Assembly (NCBI GenBank): GCA_025558095.1
Contig: JAIVFI010000039.1
Location: 310,001-374,000, forward strand
From: Hyaloraphidium curvatum
Lineage: Eukaryota > Monoblepharomycota > Hyaloraphidiomycetes > Hyaloraphidiales > Hyaloraphidiaceae
Direction: 5' to 3'
Length of the DNA: 64,000 bases
In this document: positions 19,852-29,160 of the stretch, in pieces
Layout of the letters: each line of letters opens with the position of its first letter
Position numbering within the stretch: position 1 is the stretch's first letter
The notes under the pieces: model-generated
Told to the model about the DNA's origin: nothing
Databases searched by the model: none
Seen by the model: the letters and a program-made list of their open reading frames with translations, nothing else
Position numbers and translations under genes: made by a program

Positions 19852-21447
19852 ATGGCAGACACCGAGGCCGGGCCCGAATCCTCCCCTGCGGGCGACGCCG
19901 CCACCTTCAGTGCGGCGGAATGGCTCGCTTTGCTTCCGGCCGCGGCACCTCGTGGGCGTCCGCAGCCGTGGGAGCGCCGCCGCGCGTCGCCGGACCCGCC
20001 CCGTGCCGCGGCCGCGCGCCGTGCAGACCCTTTGACGGAGACGCGGCTGCTCGCACTGCTCGCCCCCTCACCGGCACTGCGGCGATGGGTCGCCGTGCAG
20101 CTCGCGCTGCAGAGGGCGACGGGGCGCTTCTGGACCGCGCACTGGATTGCAAGCGTGCTGTTCCGCGTCGCGGTGTTCATGGCCATCCCGCTGGCTGCCG
20201 ACGTCGTCGCCCGGGGCATCTTTTCGCAGCGGCATCTGGTCACCGCCTTGGTGGCACAGACGTTTGTCTCCTTGGCATACGTCGTGGCGAACGTTCGCAG
20301 CGGTTTGCTTCAGCAGCGACTCGCGGAGGAGCTTAATCGAGATGGGGGCGACGAAGGCAAGGGCGAGGACGGCAGCGAAATGAGCAGCGGAGCGTCGTCG
20401 GACGAGGACGCAGTGTTGGACCGCACGGACTACGCGTTGGTGGCGAGATGGCTGCAGGCGTGCTCGTCTGAGGCGCCGGGCATGCTCGTTGCCCACTGCT
20501 CTTCCGATCCTTTCTGTCCCTGTGCACGCCAATTGTGCCTGGGGCACGTCCCAGGTAGAGCTTTCACGGTCTGGGCTATGCAAGGCTTCCTCACCGCGGC
20601 TGTGATCGCCCTTGCGTTTTCTTTTTTCGAAGCCTACACGCAATACGTCACGCTTGCGTGGTTCACATGGACGCACACCTGGAGCGCCGTGCTCGCGGCC
20701 CTGTGCCTCTTTGCGACGTCGACCTTTGCTTTGATATCTGGGTTCTCTCATCCATGGTCTAAGAGCTTCCCTGTGCTCACGCTCGAGGGGCGCCTTCAGC
20801 GTCGCGCCGTCAGCATCGCCCTTGGTACCCTCGTTTCTGATTTCCAAGGCGCAGCCGCGGAACCGGACGGCGCCCTCGCCGCCGCGGTATCCTCCGATGC
20901 CCCTCGCTTCAAATCGGACTCATCACTAGACTCTGTTGTCTACCGAGCCCTCACTCCCGTCCTTTCCTCCCGTTTCGCCGCCTTCCGTCTGGGCCGCACC
21001 ACCCGTTTCGTCTGGATCGTGCTGGACCTCATCACAATGCTCATCTACCTCGTGGGCTCCTCATGCATCCCGGCCTACATACTCACCTGGCTCCTTTACA
21101 ATGTGCTCTATCTGCTGTGGGATCTCTCGCTCGTCGCCGTCGCCAACTCGGACGCCGCGGCGATCGGCGCCGCCTACCTATCCGCGCGCAACGAGCTGCG
21201 CCGGCTCCTGGTCGTCGTCCCGCCGCGCCACGAGGCGCTCCGTGCCGCCCTGCAGGACCGGGAGCGCGCGCTGGATGCCGTGCTCGCCGAGACGGCGGCC
21301 TTTGGCGCCGCGTTCGCAGGCGTCAGGGTGACCCCCGGCGTGGTGAGGACGGTCGGGGCGACCCTGTGCACGGTCGCGATCGGCGTGTACGGGTTGATGC
21401 GCGGGAGCGGGGTGTCGGTGGAGCTCGGGAGCATATGCTCGGGCTAG
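19852..21447 (+). CDS. Multi-pass membrane protein of unknown function (paralog A)
   Basis: A single open frame of 531 aa from ATG 19852. The cytosolic-looking N-terminus contains FSAAEWLALLP. Hydrophobic spans occur near 95-115, 130-150, 250-275, 280-305 and 390-430, with another near the C-terminus (CTVAIGVYGLM). An acidic loop (GGDEGKGEDGSEMSSG) and a Cys cluster (CSSDPFCPCARQLCLG) separate the first and second membrane blocks. Paralog B (24280..25941) has the same order: EWLAL(L/F)P, a Cys cluster, membrane block, then VRT..TL.T..VG.Y at the end. I recognise no family. It is intronless here, whereas B has two introns. Confidence 0.75.
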   Translation: MADTEAGPESSPAGDAATFSAAEWLALLPAAAPRGRPQPWERRRASPDPPRAAAARRADPLTETRLLALLAPSPALRRWVAVQLALQRATGRFWTAHWIASVLFRVAVFMAIPLAADVVARGIFSQRHLVTALVAQTFVSLAYVVANVRSGLLQQRLAEELNRDGGDEGKGEDGSEMSSGASSDEDAVLDRTDYALVARWLQACSSEAPGMLVAHCSSDPFCPCARQLCLGHVPGRAFTVWAMQGFLTAAVIALAFSFFEAYTQYVTLAWFTWTHTWSAVLAALCLFATSTFALISGFSHPWSKSFPVLTLEGRLQRRAVSIALGTLVSDFQGAAAEPDGALAAAVSSDAPRFKSDSSLDSVVYRALTPVLSSRFAAFRLGRTTRFVWIVLDLITMLIYLVGSSCIPAYILTWLLYNVLYLLWDLSLVAVANSDAAAIGAAYLSARNELRRLLVVVPPRHEALRAALQDRERALDAVLAETAAFGAAFAGVRVTPGVVRTVGATLCTVAIGVYGLMRGSGVSVELGSICSG

Positions 21448-21579
21448 GTTGGGGTTCAGGGCTTCGGTGTTCACTGTATCTCTGTTTCAGAGGCAGTTTA
21501 CTGCCTTATTACACTAAACTATAACGTACGTAACTTTGACTCGATAGAACGGAACGTACTGATAAACGCAAACGTTTCT

Positions 21580-23569
21580 CTAATCCGCCTTCCGCTTCCT
21601 CTTGCCGGTCACAGCCGTGGTCGCAGGCGTGGTCGCAGCCTCGTTTGCGGCCTTGTTCGAAGCCCCGTTGGTAACTGCGGTCGCAGCCCCGGTCGCGGCC
21701 CTCTTGCCCAACCCTCCGACGCAGAACGAGTTGGCCGTGAAGATGCCGTCGGGATCCACGCGGTTCTTGATCGAAAGGACCCGGTCGTAGAGCTCCTTCG
21801 ACTCGTAGTAGTTCTGCCACACGTTGCTCATGTCGTACTCGGTGTCGGGGCCGTCGGTGTTCTGCGTGTTGCTGAACGAGGCCCTGGAGGTCGTCGCGGA
21901 GTCAGACACGGTCGAAAGGAGGCTAAGACCCGCAGCCCACGGACCATAGGATGCGGCGGTCCTGCTCGCCCATCGGTTTGCCCTTGCCGATCATCTTCTC
22001 GCCGAGCCGGAGCTTGTACTCGTGGGCCCACTGCTTGGCCCTGGGCGTCTCCTTGTAGAAGGCCATGGTGCCGAAGAGGAGGGTGGAGTCGCGCCAGCTG
22101 AACGAGGTGCGCCCGTCCGCTGCGTTGAGCTTGAACTTGCTGTATTTGCCGCCGTGGAGCTGCAGCTGCCCGCCGATCTGGATGTCGGCGCGCATCATAC
22201 CCTCGTCCAGGTGGTCGGCGAGCGTTTTCGCGAAGCCGTTCTTGGAGAGCGAGGTGGAGGCGGTCGCCCAGCAGCGCTTGACGTAGGGGAGGTTGAATTC
22301 GCGCTCGATCTTCATCTCCAGGTGGCGGTAGTCCTTGGACATCGGCCTGTGCGTCTTCTCGTCCAAGTCAACGTGCACCCTGGTGGGCAGTCGAGGTCAG
22401 CTTGATCGGGACAGCGGAGACAATCGGCTGCGTTGTGCCGCACCAGTGAGAAGGGTGGGTCCACTTCCCCTTCGCCGTCACGGCGCGGAACTTGTCAAAG
22501 ATTGCCTGCTGCTTGGGGCCAAACTTTTCCTCCTTGTTCAGGTTGGCCCAGACAACGGATACCATCAAGCCATTGGGCCAGAAGGTCAACTCCTCCTTGA
22601 GAAACTCCGGTTCGCCCTCGGTGTACTCGTTCGCGTGCTCACGTCGCATTTTGGCGTCCTTCGATTCGTGGAAGTGGAAAAGATCCACGTGCGATTTGAT
22701 GTTGGCGTACATGTTGCCCGAGACGATGGTGGCCAGGATGTCCCAGTCCGCAGCGAGATCGTCGTCGTCGCTGAGCTCGCAAATGAGCTGGCAGTACTCC
22801 TGGAACACCTCCTCGGAGTAGAAGGACATGAGCTTCATAACGCGCGAGTCCGGGTAGTCCTCGTCCTTGAGCGGGGTCAGGGTGATGCTCGTGATCACGC
22901 CCAAGTTGCCGGGAGAGCCGCCGAGCACGGCAAAGAAGAGGTCCTTCTCTTCCTGGTCCGTCGCCGTGCGGCGCGCGGTGTGCACCTCGCCGTCGGCGAG
23001 CACGATGTCGAACTCGGTGACGTAGTCGGAGGTGAGCCCGAACGCCCGTACGATGGCGCTGTAGCCGCCCGTCTGGATGTGGCCGCCGAGGTGGACCCGA
23101 TGGCACTCCCCGTGAGGCAGGAACAAGCCGTCTTCTTCGAATATTTTGTTCATCTCGCCGACGTTGATGCCGGGGCCGCACTTGAAGATGTTCTTCTCTT
23201 TGTCGTACGAGTTGAACTTCCACGATTTACCGGAGAGGTCGATCTGGATGTTGTCGCCGTTGGTGCTCGATGCCCCTAGGTATTGGTGGCCGCCTGGCGA
23301 CCAAGCACATGAGTGAGCAACACGTCGCGGCACGGCAAGGACTCCTACTCACCCGTCCTAACTGCGATGGCGATGCCCTTTGCCGCGGCATACTTCACCG
23401 CGGCCTTGACGTCTTCCACGTCTTCCACGTAGATGATGGCGGCCGGGTCCAGCTTCCCCTCCGGTTGACTTGTGTAGCAATACTGGTAGCGGGACGGGTC
23501 GAAAACCTTATCGCCGCGGTGCACGACCCGGCCTTTGAACGACGGAAGGTCGGTGAGAACGGGTGGCAT
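21580..23569 (-). CDS. FAD-linked oxidase, berberine-bridge-enzyme type
   Basis: Exons complement(23353..23569), (22444..23293), (21945..22379) and (21580..21883) give 601 aa; introns are 59, 64 and 61 nt. The PCMH-type FAD domain has RTGGHQY, with His75 as the expected 8-alpha-histidyl FAD attachment site, and GGHIQTGGYS further on. The BBE-type C-terminal element is NYYESKELYDRVLSIKNRVDP followed by the F...NSF block. Such enzymes oxidise sugars, alkaloids or polyketide-derived alcohols with O2. I see no signal peptide. After the normal end comes an Ala/Thr-rich tail of about 40 residues closing with GKRKRKAD, unusual for this family. The gene lies between two paralogous membrane proteins. 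Confidence 0.87.
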
Positions 23570-24279
23570 CTTGCGCTATCGGGCGGGAGACGGGGGAGGC
23601 AATGTCTGAAGCGTCAAACAGAGCCTCGCGGCTATGGTACCTGCGGAGCGCGGCGGACGGTTATTCCGGAACGCCGCACGATGCGGGCAATGCGGCGGAG
23701 ACTCACAGCGTGGAGGCTCGATCCGTTGCGGGCGGGCAGTTGCGGGGAGCTGTCAAACAGCCTCGGGCGGCGGCCACCTGCAGAGCGCGGCGGGCGGTTA
23801 TCAGGGGCGCCGCACAGTGCGACTATGCGGCGGAGACTCACAGCGCTGGAGTCGACTGCCGGTGCGGGCGGTGCTGCGGGATGCTGCGGCCAGCACGGGG
23901 GCCGTCACCCGCTCATCCTGGCTGGAATTCCATGTGGAAAACAGGAAAAACCTGTTCGGTGGCAACGGGAACAGGAGGTAAAGAACTCCCCAAAATGACA
24001 TTCTATGATCGTGCGAAGAACATTTCATCGATTTTCCGCTGTCCCGGAATCCGCTCTCGCGCCGCCCGTGCGACACCGGGGACGTACTTTACCCCAGCAC
24101 ATTAAGCCCAAGTGCTCGGATGCTGCATGTGAGGTATCTCCGAATCCAAGACCTGAGCAAAGCCACGGCGGTTGCGGGGTCAAAATCGCTCCCGTGTGGA
24201 GACAGGATGACGATCGCCGCGGGCGAACAGGTCCCACCGCGGCCGCGGCCACGGGGAGGCGCTTGCGGTTTCCCGACGC
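23570..24279. other. Intergenic region, 710 bp
   Basis: It holds the promoter of the FAD oxidase, the tandem duplication and about 390 bp of unremarkable sequence before the 3' end of paralog B. No supported gene. Confidence 0.5.
23612..23888. repeat. Imperfect tandem duplication, about 135-140 bp unit
   Basis: Two units (about 23612..23750 and 23751..23888) share TCAAACAG, then CCTGC(G/A)GAGCGCGGCGG, CGGTTAT, GCCGCAC and the near-perfect block GCGGCGGAGACTCACAGCG (ending at 23710 and 23845). It lies between the oxidase start and the end of paralog B. Both units have some open frames, but I see no gene. Confidence 0.7.
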
Positions 24280-25941
24280 TTAGGCGGGCACCGAGCACAC
24301 GGTCGACACCTGGAAGGTGATCCCCAGCCCGCGGAAGATGGTGTACAGGCCGACGCCGATGGTGAAAAGGGTGACAGCCGCCGTCCTCACCGCCGAAAAG
24401 TCAACAAGGAAACCCTGCGGGGATCGCGGAAGGTCAGGCGAGGAACTTCCGGCTCAGAATGCCACGGCAGCCCACCATCCACTTGCCCCGGACGTCCTCG
24501 CCCACGAACGCGGTGATGAGGTCCGCGTGGCGCCGCGCCGAGGGAGTGCCGATGCTGAGCAGCTCCACCACGGTGGACGCGTAGAGCTTCCGGATCTGTT
24601 CGATACTCGAGTTCCAGAGGGCGAGCAGGGCCAGGTCCCGCAGCAAGACCAAGGTGAATTCGGTGAAGAAGACGGGGATCCAGACCGGGATGCACTGCCC
24701 GCCGATGAGGTACATTATGGCCGAGCCGATGAGCTGAGCAAGGACCGTCGCGAACAGGGTGCGCCCGTGGGAGCTCCGTGCGAGGAACACGCGCCAGGTA
24801 CGCGAAAGCTCCTTGTGCAGCAGGGCGTACGGCTCGTCGCTCAGGTCATTCGTGGGGACCGCCTCTCTGTCCTCGACGTCGCGCTCACGGTGCAAGAGGT
24901 CGCGCAGGACAAGAATCACGGCACGGCTCCGCAGCCGCTTCGCAAGGTCCATCGGGGGATGCCCAGCAATGCTCGTCGGGTAGGGTGTGGAGATTTCCTG
25001 GAACATGAGGGTGAAGTAGAACAGAGTGACGAAGAAAATGGCCCAAGGCGAAGTGTAGGTCACCGGAGCCCACGCCACAATGACTGTCCAGTGGACGAGC
25101 GTATTTCCGATTGTCTCTGCCAATAGGCATCCCGTGCCGGTAATGAGTGCCTCGCGAGCTGCATTGTTAGGAGCGTCGCCGGCACACGATTTGCGGGGGC
25201 ACGGACAAAGGTCGTCCCTGTCGTCGTGAAGAGTGAGAGCGGAGGGACCGTCCTCAACGAGCTGGGTATATCGGGCAACGCCCGCGTAGGGGTGGGCCGA
25301 GAAGTCGCCTTCCTTGGACGTGTTGTGCATTTCTGGGCGGCAATCGAGGTGAGCGGCGGACGCGGGGCGCCAAACCCCGGCAGCCCACCTGCCAGGCCCT
25401 TCTCAGCAACCTTGTCGCGCACGCCGACGACGACGAGCCCCAGAGTGAGGACGAGAATCGCCGCGGTAGCGAACCCGAGCTGCTTCGTGGGATAGGGGTT
25501 TTCCACCCTGTCGTTCAGCACCCACAGCGCGACGAGCAAGAGAATTGAGGCCACGTTGATGCTAGCGTTGATCACGCTGAAGAGGCGCGATAGCCGTTGG
25601 ATGAAGAGGGAGTAGCCCAGGGCGCCCGCGGCCACGTGGTACGGCGCCAGGCCCGCGCGAAACGCGGCCTCGGTGAGGGGCTCGGCGGCCCGCAGCTCGG
25701 CCGCGCGGTCGACCGTCGCGGACGGCAGGAGGATGGTGTACGGGATGCTCGGCTCGTCCGGGAACAGGGCGAGCCACTCGCGGTCGGTGAAGTTGCGGCC
25801 GCCCTCGCGCGGGCCGGCCGCCGAGAAGGTCAGCGTCGGCAGCGTCGGGAAGGGGCTGCTCTCGGCGAGCGACGCCTCGGACGCCACGGACGCCATCGAG
25901 TCGCCGCGCGAGATCATCTGGATCACGTTCTCCCTCCTCAT
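24280..25941 (-). CDS. Multi-pass membrane protein of unknown function (paralog B)
   Basis: Exons complement(25389..25941), (24476..25332) and (24280..24414) give 514 aa; introns of 56 and 61 nt both start GTGGGC. The last intron is supported by paralog A: splicing it replaces a premature stop with GFLVDFSAVRTAAVTLFTIGVGLYTIFRG-type sequence matching A's C-terminus. It has an N-terminal Ser-rich stretch, FTDREWLALFP, several membrane spans (SILLLVALWVL, AAILVLTLGLVVVGV, AIFFVTLFYFTLMF, IMYLIGG) and a CPCPRKSC cluster. The start is the first ATG in frame; the frame is open a little further upstream without one. Function unknown. It is in opposite orientation to A across the oxidase gene. Confidence 0.75.
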
Positions 25942-26935
25942 GGCCGGCGGTGGTGCGCTGTCCGCCCGCCGGGCACTTCGCAATCACGGAGGCAGTGGTG
26001 CCGCTCCCCGCACGTGGGATGACGTTCAGCCGGCCTTGCGCCGTCGCTGTTCGTGGAGGGTAAACGAGGGGAAGGCGAATGGCGTGCCCGCATCGCCGCC
26101 AGGGACCAGACTAGCCCACCCCCAGAGCTGACCGCCTACTCGGCCGCCGACCCGATCATCATCACATCACCGGCAAGCACGCCGGCCGCCATGGCGCTTC
26201 CGCGCAGCAATCCATTTCCCGAGTTCCGGCAGCCGGGGAACCTCCACCCCAGTTCCCGATTTCCCGATTTCCCGAACGAGCGCCAAAGAACGCCAAAACT
26301 GATCCGATGCTGCCGAACCCCGCCGTCCTCCATCTATGATCTTTAACTTTTTCCCCCCAGCCTCCCATCCCGCCCCCGATCGCCCCGCAGGCCGTCCCCA
26401 CGCTGGATCGAACGATCCCCGCATCGGCCGGTCGGCACAGCCATGCGTAATCAGATCGCCAATCCTCCTCCCACGCCAATCCAGCGGACACTCCGACCCT
26501 CCGACTCTCTCCGCGACCAGCGCACGGCTTCTCTGCCTTTGATCCCGCACGCTCACCTTTCGACCGATCTGGCGACGCGCGTTTAAACAAAGCCTCAGAC
26601 GGCCATGGTCTGGAACCCGGCGGCCCGCTAACCGCCAACCGCACCGCCGATAACGTGGTTTCGGCTCCACAATCCGGCCCGCGAGGATCGCGGGCACCCC
26701 AGGGATGCAAATGCAGCGGTTTGCCGCGCCGGGGGATCCATGACAAGGTCGCGCGCCGCCGGCGCCGAGGGCTCCGGTTACCGGATCAGCCGGCCGGCGG
26801 TCCAGAACACGATATCTAGCATGTGCCGAACGGGTCGCGCGTGGTCGGTGCGCGAGGCTGCTCAGCTTCGCTGTCTCGCAAGTGACGGATCGGCGGTACT
26901 CGAAAATGGATTCACTGCAAAACCAGGACGTCCAT
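25942..26935. other. Intergenic region, 994 bp
   Basis: The longest gap in the window. It holds the upstream region of paralog B and the 3' flank of the acidic-tail gene. Long open frames here have no protein-like character. The only structure I see is a short TTCCCGAT tandem repeat at 26253..26275. Confidence 0.4.
26253..26275. repeat. TTCCCGAT tandem repeat, nearly three units
   Basis: Two full 8-bp units and a 7-bp third unit lie in the long gap upstream of paralog B. Confidence 0.8.
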
Positions 26936-27601
26936 TCAGGCCGACGCGGCAAGCACCTTGCCACCCCGCAGCCTGATCCCCTGCACCGGCTCTGGCTCGT
27001 CCTCCTCCCCGTCCCCATCCGTCTCGTCCTGCTCTTCCTCCTGCTCCTCTGCTTCGTCCTCGGCGCCTTCCTCGGTGCCCGAGTCCCCGGCTTCGTCGCC
27101 GTCCTGCGACTCCCCATCGTCGTCCCCATCTTCCCCATCCACGCCGTCCCCTTCTTCCTCCCCGTTCTCGTCACCCCACCCGTCCTCCGAATCCGAGTAA
27201 TCGAACCTCGGGTCCGGGCCGATGTAAAGCTGCCCGTAATCGTCCATTGGTCCCCGCCAATGATCGATCATGCAGTCGTCCAGCACGAACTCGGGCTCCC
27301 ACGGCATCTCGGGATCCCAGTCCACCTCGAACCCCCCGACGTTGACCCTCATCGTCCTGGGGGCCCGCTGCCTCTCCAGTCTGGCCATGTGCCTCGCGCG
27401 CGCGGCCGACGCGCGCGCTTCCCGCCTCGCCGTCGCCGTGGCCTCCCTCGCCGCCCTGGCCGCCGGATCGTCCACCCATCCCGGGCGCTTGTACGTGCGC
27501 TCCGCCTCCTCCAGCGTCGGCAGCCTGTCCACGCCGCAGCTCCTTCCGAGCCTCTTCCCCAGCCTCTCCCTGCCCTTGGGCGCGCAGACCTTCCGCTCCA
27601 T
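26936..27601 (-). CDS. Small protein with a long acidic tail, function unknown
   Basis: 221 aa from the ATG at 27601. The N-terminal third is basic and helical (KGRERLGKRLGRS, then an Ala/Arg-rich helix). A compact Trp/Asp-rich centre follows (VNVGGFEVDWDPEMPWEPEF, DHWRGPMDDYGQLYIG). The last 90 residues are mostly Asp/Glu/Gly. No family is recognised; acidic tails of this kind occur in histone- or ribosome-associated proteins. Its start codon overlaps that of the PhyH-like gene on the other strand. Composition bias means a shadow frame cannot be fully excluded, though the Trp-rich centre argues for coding. Confidence 0.5.
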   Translation of the reverse strand: MERKVCAPKGRERLGKRLGRSCGVDRLPTLEEAERTYKRPGWVDDPAARAAREATATARREARASAARARHMARLERQRAPRTMRVNVGGFEVDWDPEMPWEPEFVLDDCMIDHWRGPMDDYGQLYIGPDPRFDYSDSEDGWGDENGEEEGDGVDGEDGDDDGESQDGDEAGDSGTEEGAEDEAEEQEEEQDETDGDGEEDEPEPVQGIRLRGGKVLAASA

Positions 27602-28463
27602 GATCAGCAGCGACGCGCACTCCCTCGTCGCCGCGGAGTCGCGCGTCGCGGAGCTCGGCCTCGGGGCCAACCTGGAGCAAATCCGCCGCGAGGGCTACAC
27701 CGTGGTCCGCGACATTGCCTCCCCCGAGTTCACCGCCCGCCTCCGCGAGACGTGCCTGCGCCTGTCGGCCGAGTCGAGCGGCGCCAGCGCCGGGATGCTC
27801 CTCGCCCGGGACCCGATCTTTGTGGAGGTCGTCACCAACGCGAAGCTCCTCGCCCTCGCCGAAAAGATGTGCGGCAAGGGCTTCCTGCTCTCGCAACTCG
27901 TCTGCTCGGTGCGGCGCCGCGGCGCGCCGGCGCTGGGCCTGCACGCCGACCAGAACTGGTTCCCCGCGCCGTTTCCGAAGCAGAACCAGCTCTTTACCTG
28001 CTGCTGGACCATGGACGAGTTAACGGCGGAAAACGGCGCCACGAGCGTCATTCCGGGCTCGCACGTGCACAAGCGGCACCCGACCGCCGAGGAGGGCAAG
28101 AAGTTGGACGGGCTGGTCCCGATCGTCTGCCCGCCCAACTCGCTGGCCTGCTGGGACGGTTCCGTGTGGCATGGGTGAGCACGCTACTCTGTTTCTTGTT
28201 GCCAGTTTCCCCTGATCCGCATTCCGCCTGGCAGCAACTACCCGAGGACCACGCCTGGCGAGCGCGTCGTGCTCCACATCACCTTCGGCCGGCTCGCGCT
28301 CCGGCCCGTGGAGAACTACGACTTCCTGGGGGAGGATTGGTTGGCCGGCAAGCCGTACATCCTGCGGGTCATGCTGGGGCGCGAGGACTTCCTCGGCAAG
28401 TCGTCCATCACCGGAGCCGACTACGCGCGGGTGCCGCGGACGTTCCAGTGGGCCAAGCTGTGA
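27600..28463 (+). CDS. Phytanoyl-CoA dioxygenase (PhyH)-like Fe(II)/2-oxoglutarate oxygenase
   Basis: Exons 27600..28174 and 28235..28463 (60-nt intron, GTGAGC) give 267 aa. Iron ligands are visible as HAD (H115, D117) and a distal His in VWHG (H191). The 2-oxoglutarate-binding Arg is probably in YPRTTPGERVVLH just after the intron. The block CCWTMDELTAENGATSVIPGS is typical of PhyH proteins. The enzyme should hydroxylate a small molecule or lipid with O2 and 2-oxoglutarate; the substrate is unknown. The start at 27600 leaves a complete domain. The frame is open further upstream, over the divergent gene, but that extension is low-complexity. There is no peroxisomal tripeptide (ends AKL). Confidence 0.82.
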
Positions 28464-29160
28464 AGTGCGCTGGGGAAAAGGATTGCACGCCGTTCTACCG
28501 CTTGTTTTGTCGCCATCCAATGGCAGTTAGCTGGACTTTGATAAGCCTGCTTCGCGGGACAGCCGCCGTGCCCTCGCGGACCGATCCTTCGCTGGGGCTT
28601 CGCGGAGCAGCACAGCTTGGAGTCACTCAATTTGCTATCCACCTGCCGCAGCATGGGTGCGCGGTGGCAAGCGAGTGAGTGAGTTTGCTGATGCTGCCGA
28701 ATCATGTTTCTCGCTCGGACCGCGCGGCGTCTCCTGTAGGCATTCGTTTCGGATCTATTTGATCGCTCTGAAAATACATCGCGCATGCTGCAGGTGCAAT
28801 CTTGGTTTCCCGATGTGCAGTGGCGGGGATCGGATCTGGTTCCTGGTTTTAGCGATGGACGGGTGGTGAGTCAAGTGCCCCTCCGCACACTCACGAACAG
28901 TTGAGCGCAAACACGAGGCCGACGATTACCGACCGCAGCATCGAGTCCGGATATGTTGGACCGACAGTGAGGACATGCCCAGGGGGTTGGAAAAAGTCAC
29001 GGACGTGGGTCCTTGGGGATGCCGCAACGGCGCGGGCGGTGTTGCTGACCGATCCGGGATCCGTCGGCCCACTACTTGCCGCACGACAGGTTCAAGAGCG
29101 CGGGATCCCCAAAACGGCGCGGCGGCGGCACCTCGCACCGCACCACTCGCCTCGACAGCG
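28464..29160. other. Intergenic region, 697 bp
   Basis: Lower GC than the flanking genes. It holds the 3' flank of the PhyH-like gene and the promoter of the sugar-dehydrogenase-like gene. No repeat or gene seen. Confidence 0.4.

Noticed and set aside
26167-27174. 335-codon minus-strand frame in the long gap
   Set aside because: Composition is Arg/Gly/Ser-rich and irregular, with no conserved-looking motif and no start context; treated as chance.
26882-28678. 598-codon plus-strand frame
   Set aside because: A Pro/Arg-rich shadow of the acidic-tail gene and the PhyH-like gene; the real PhyH frame shows HAD and WHG motifs.
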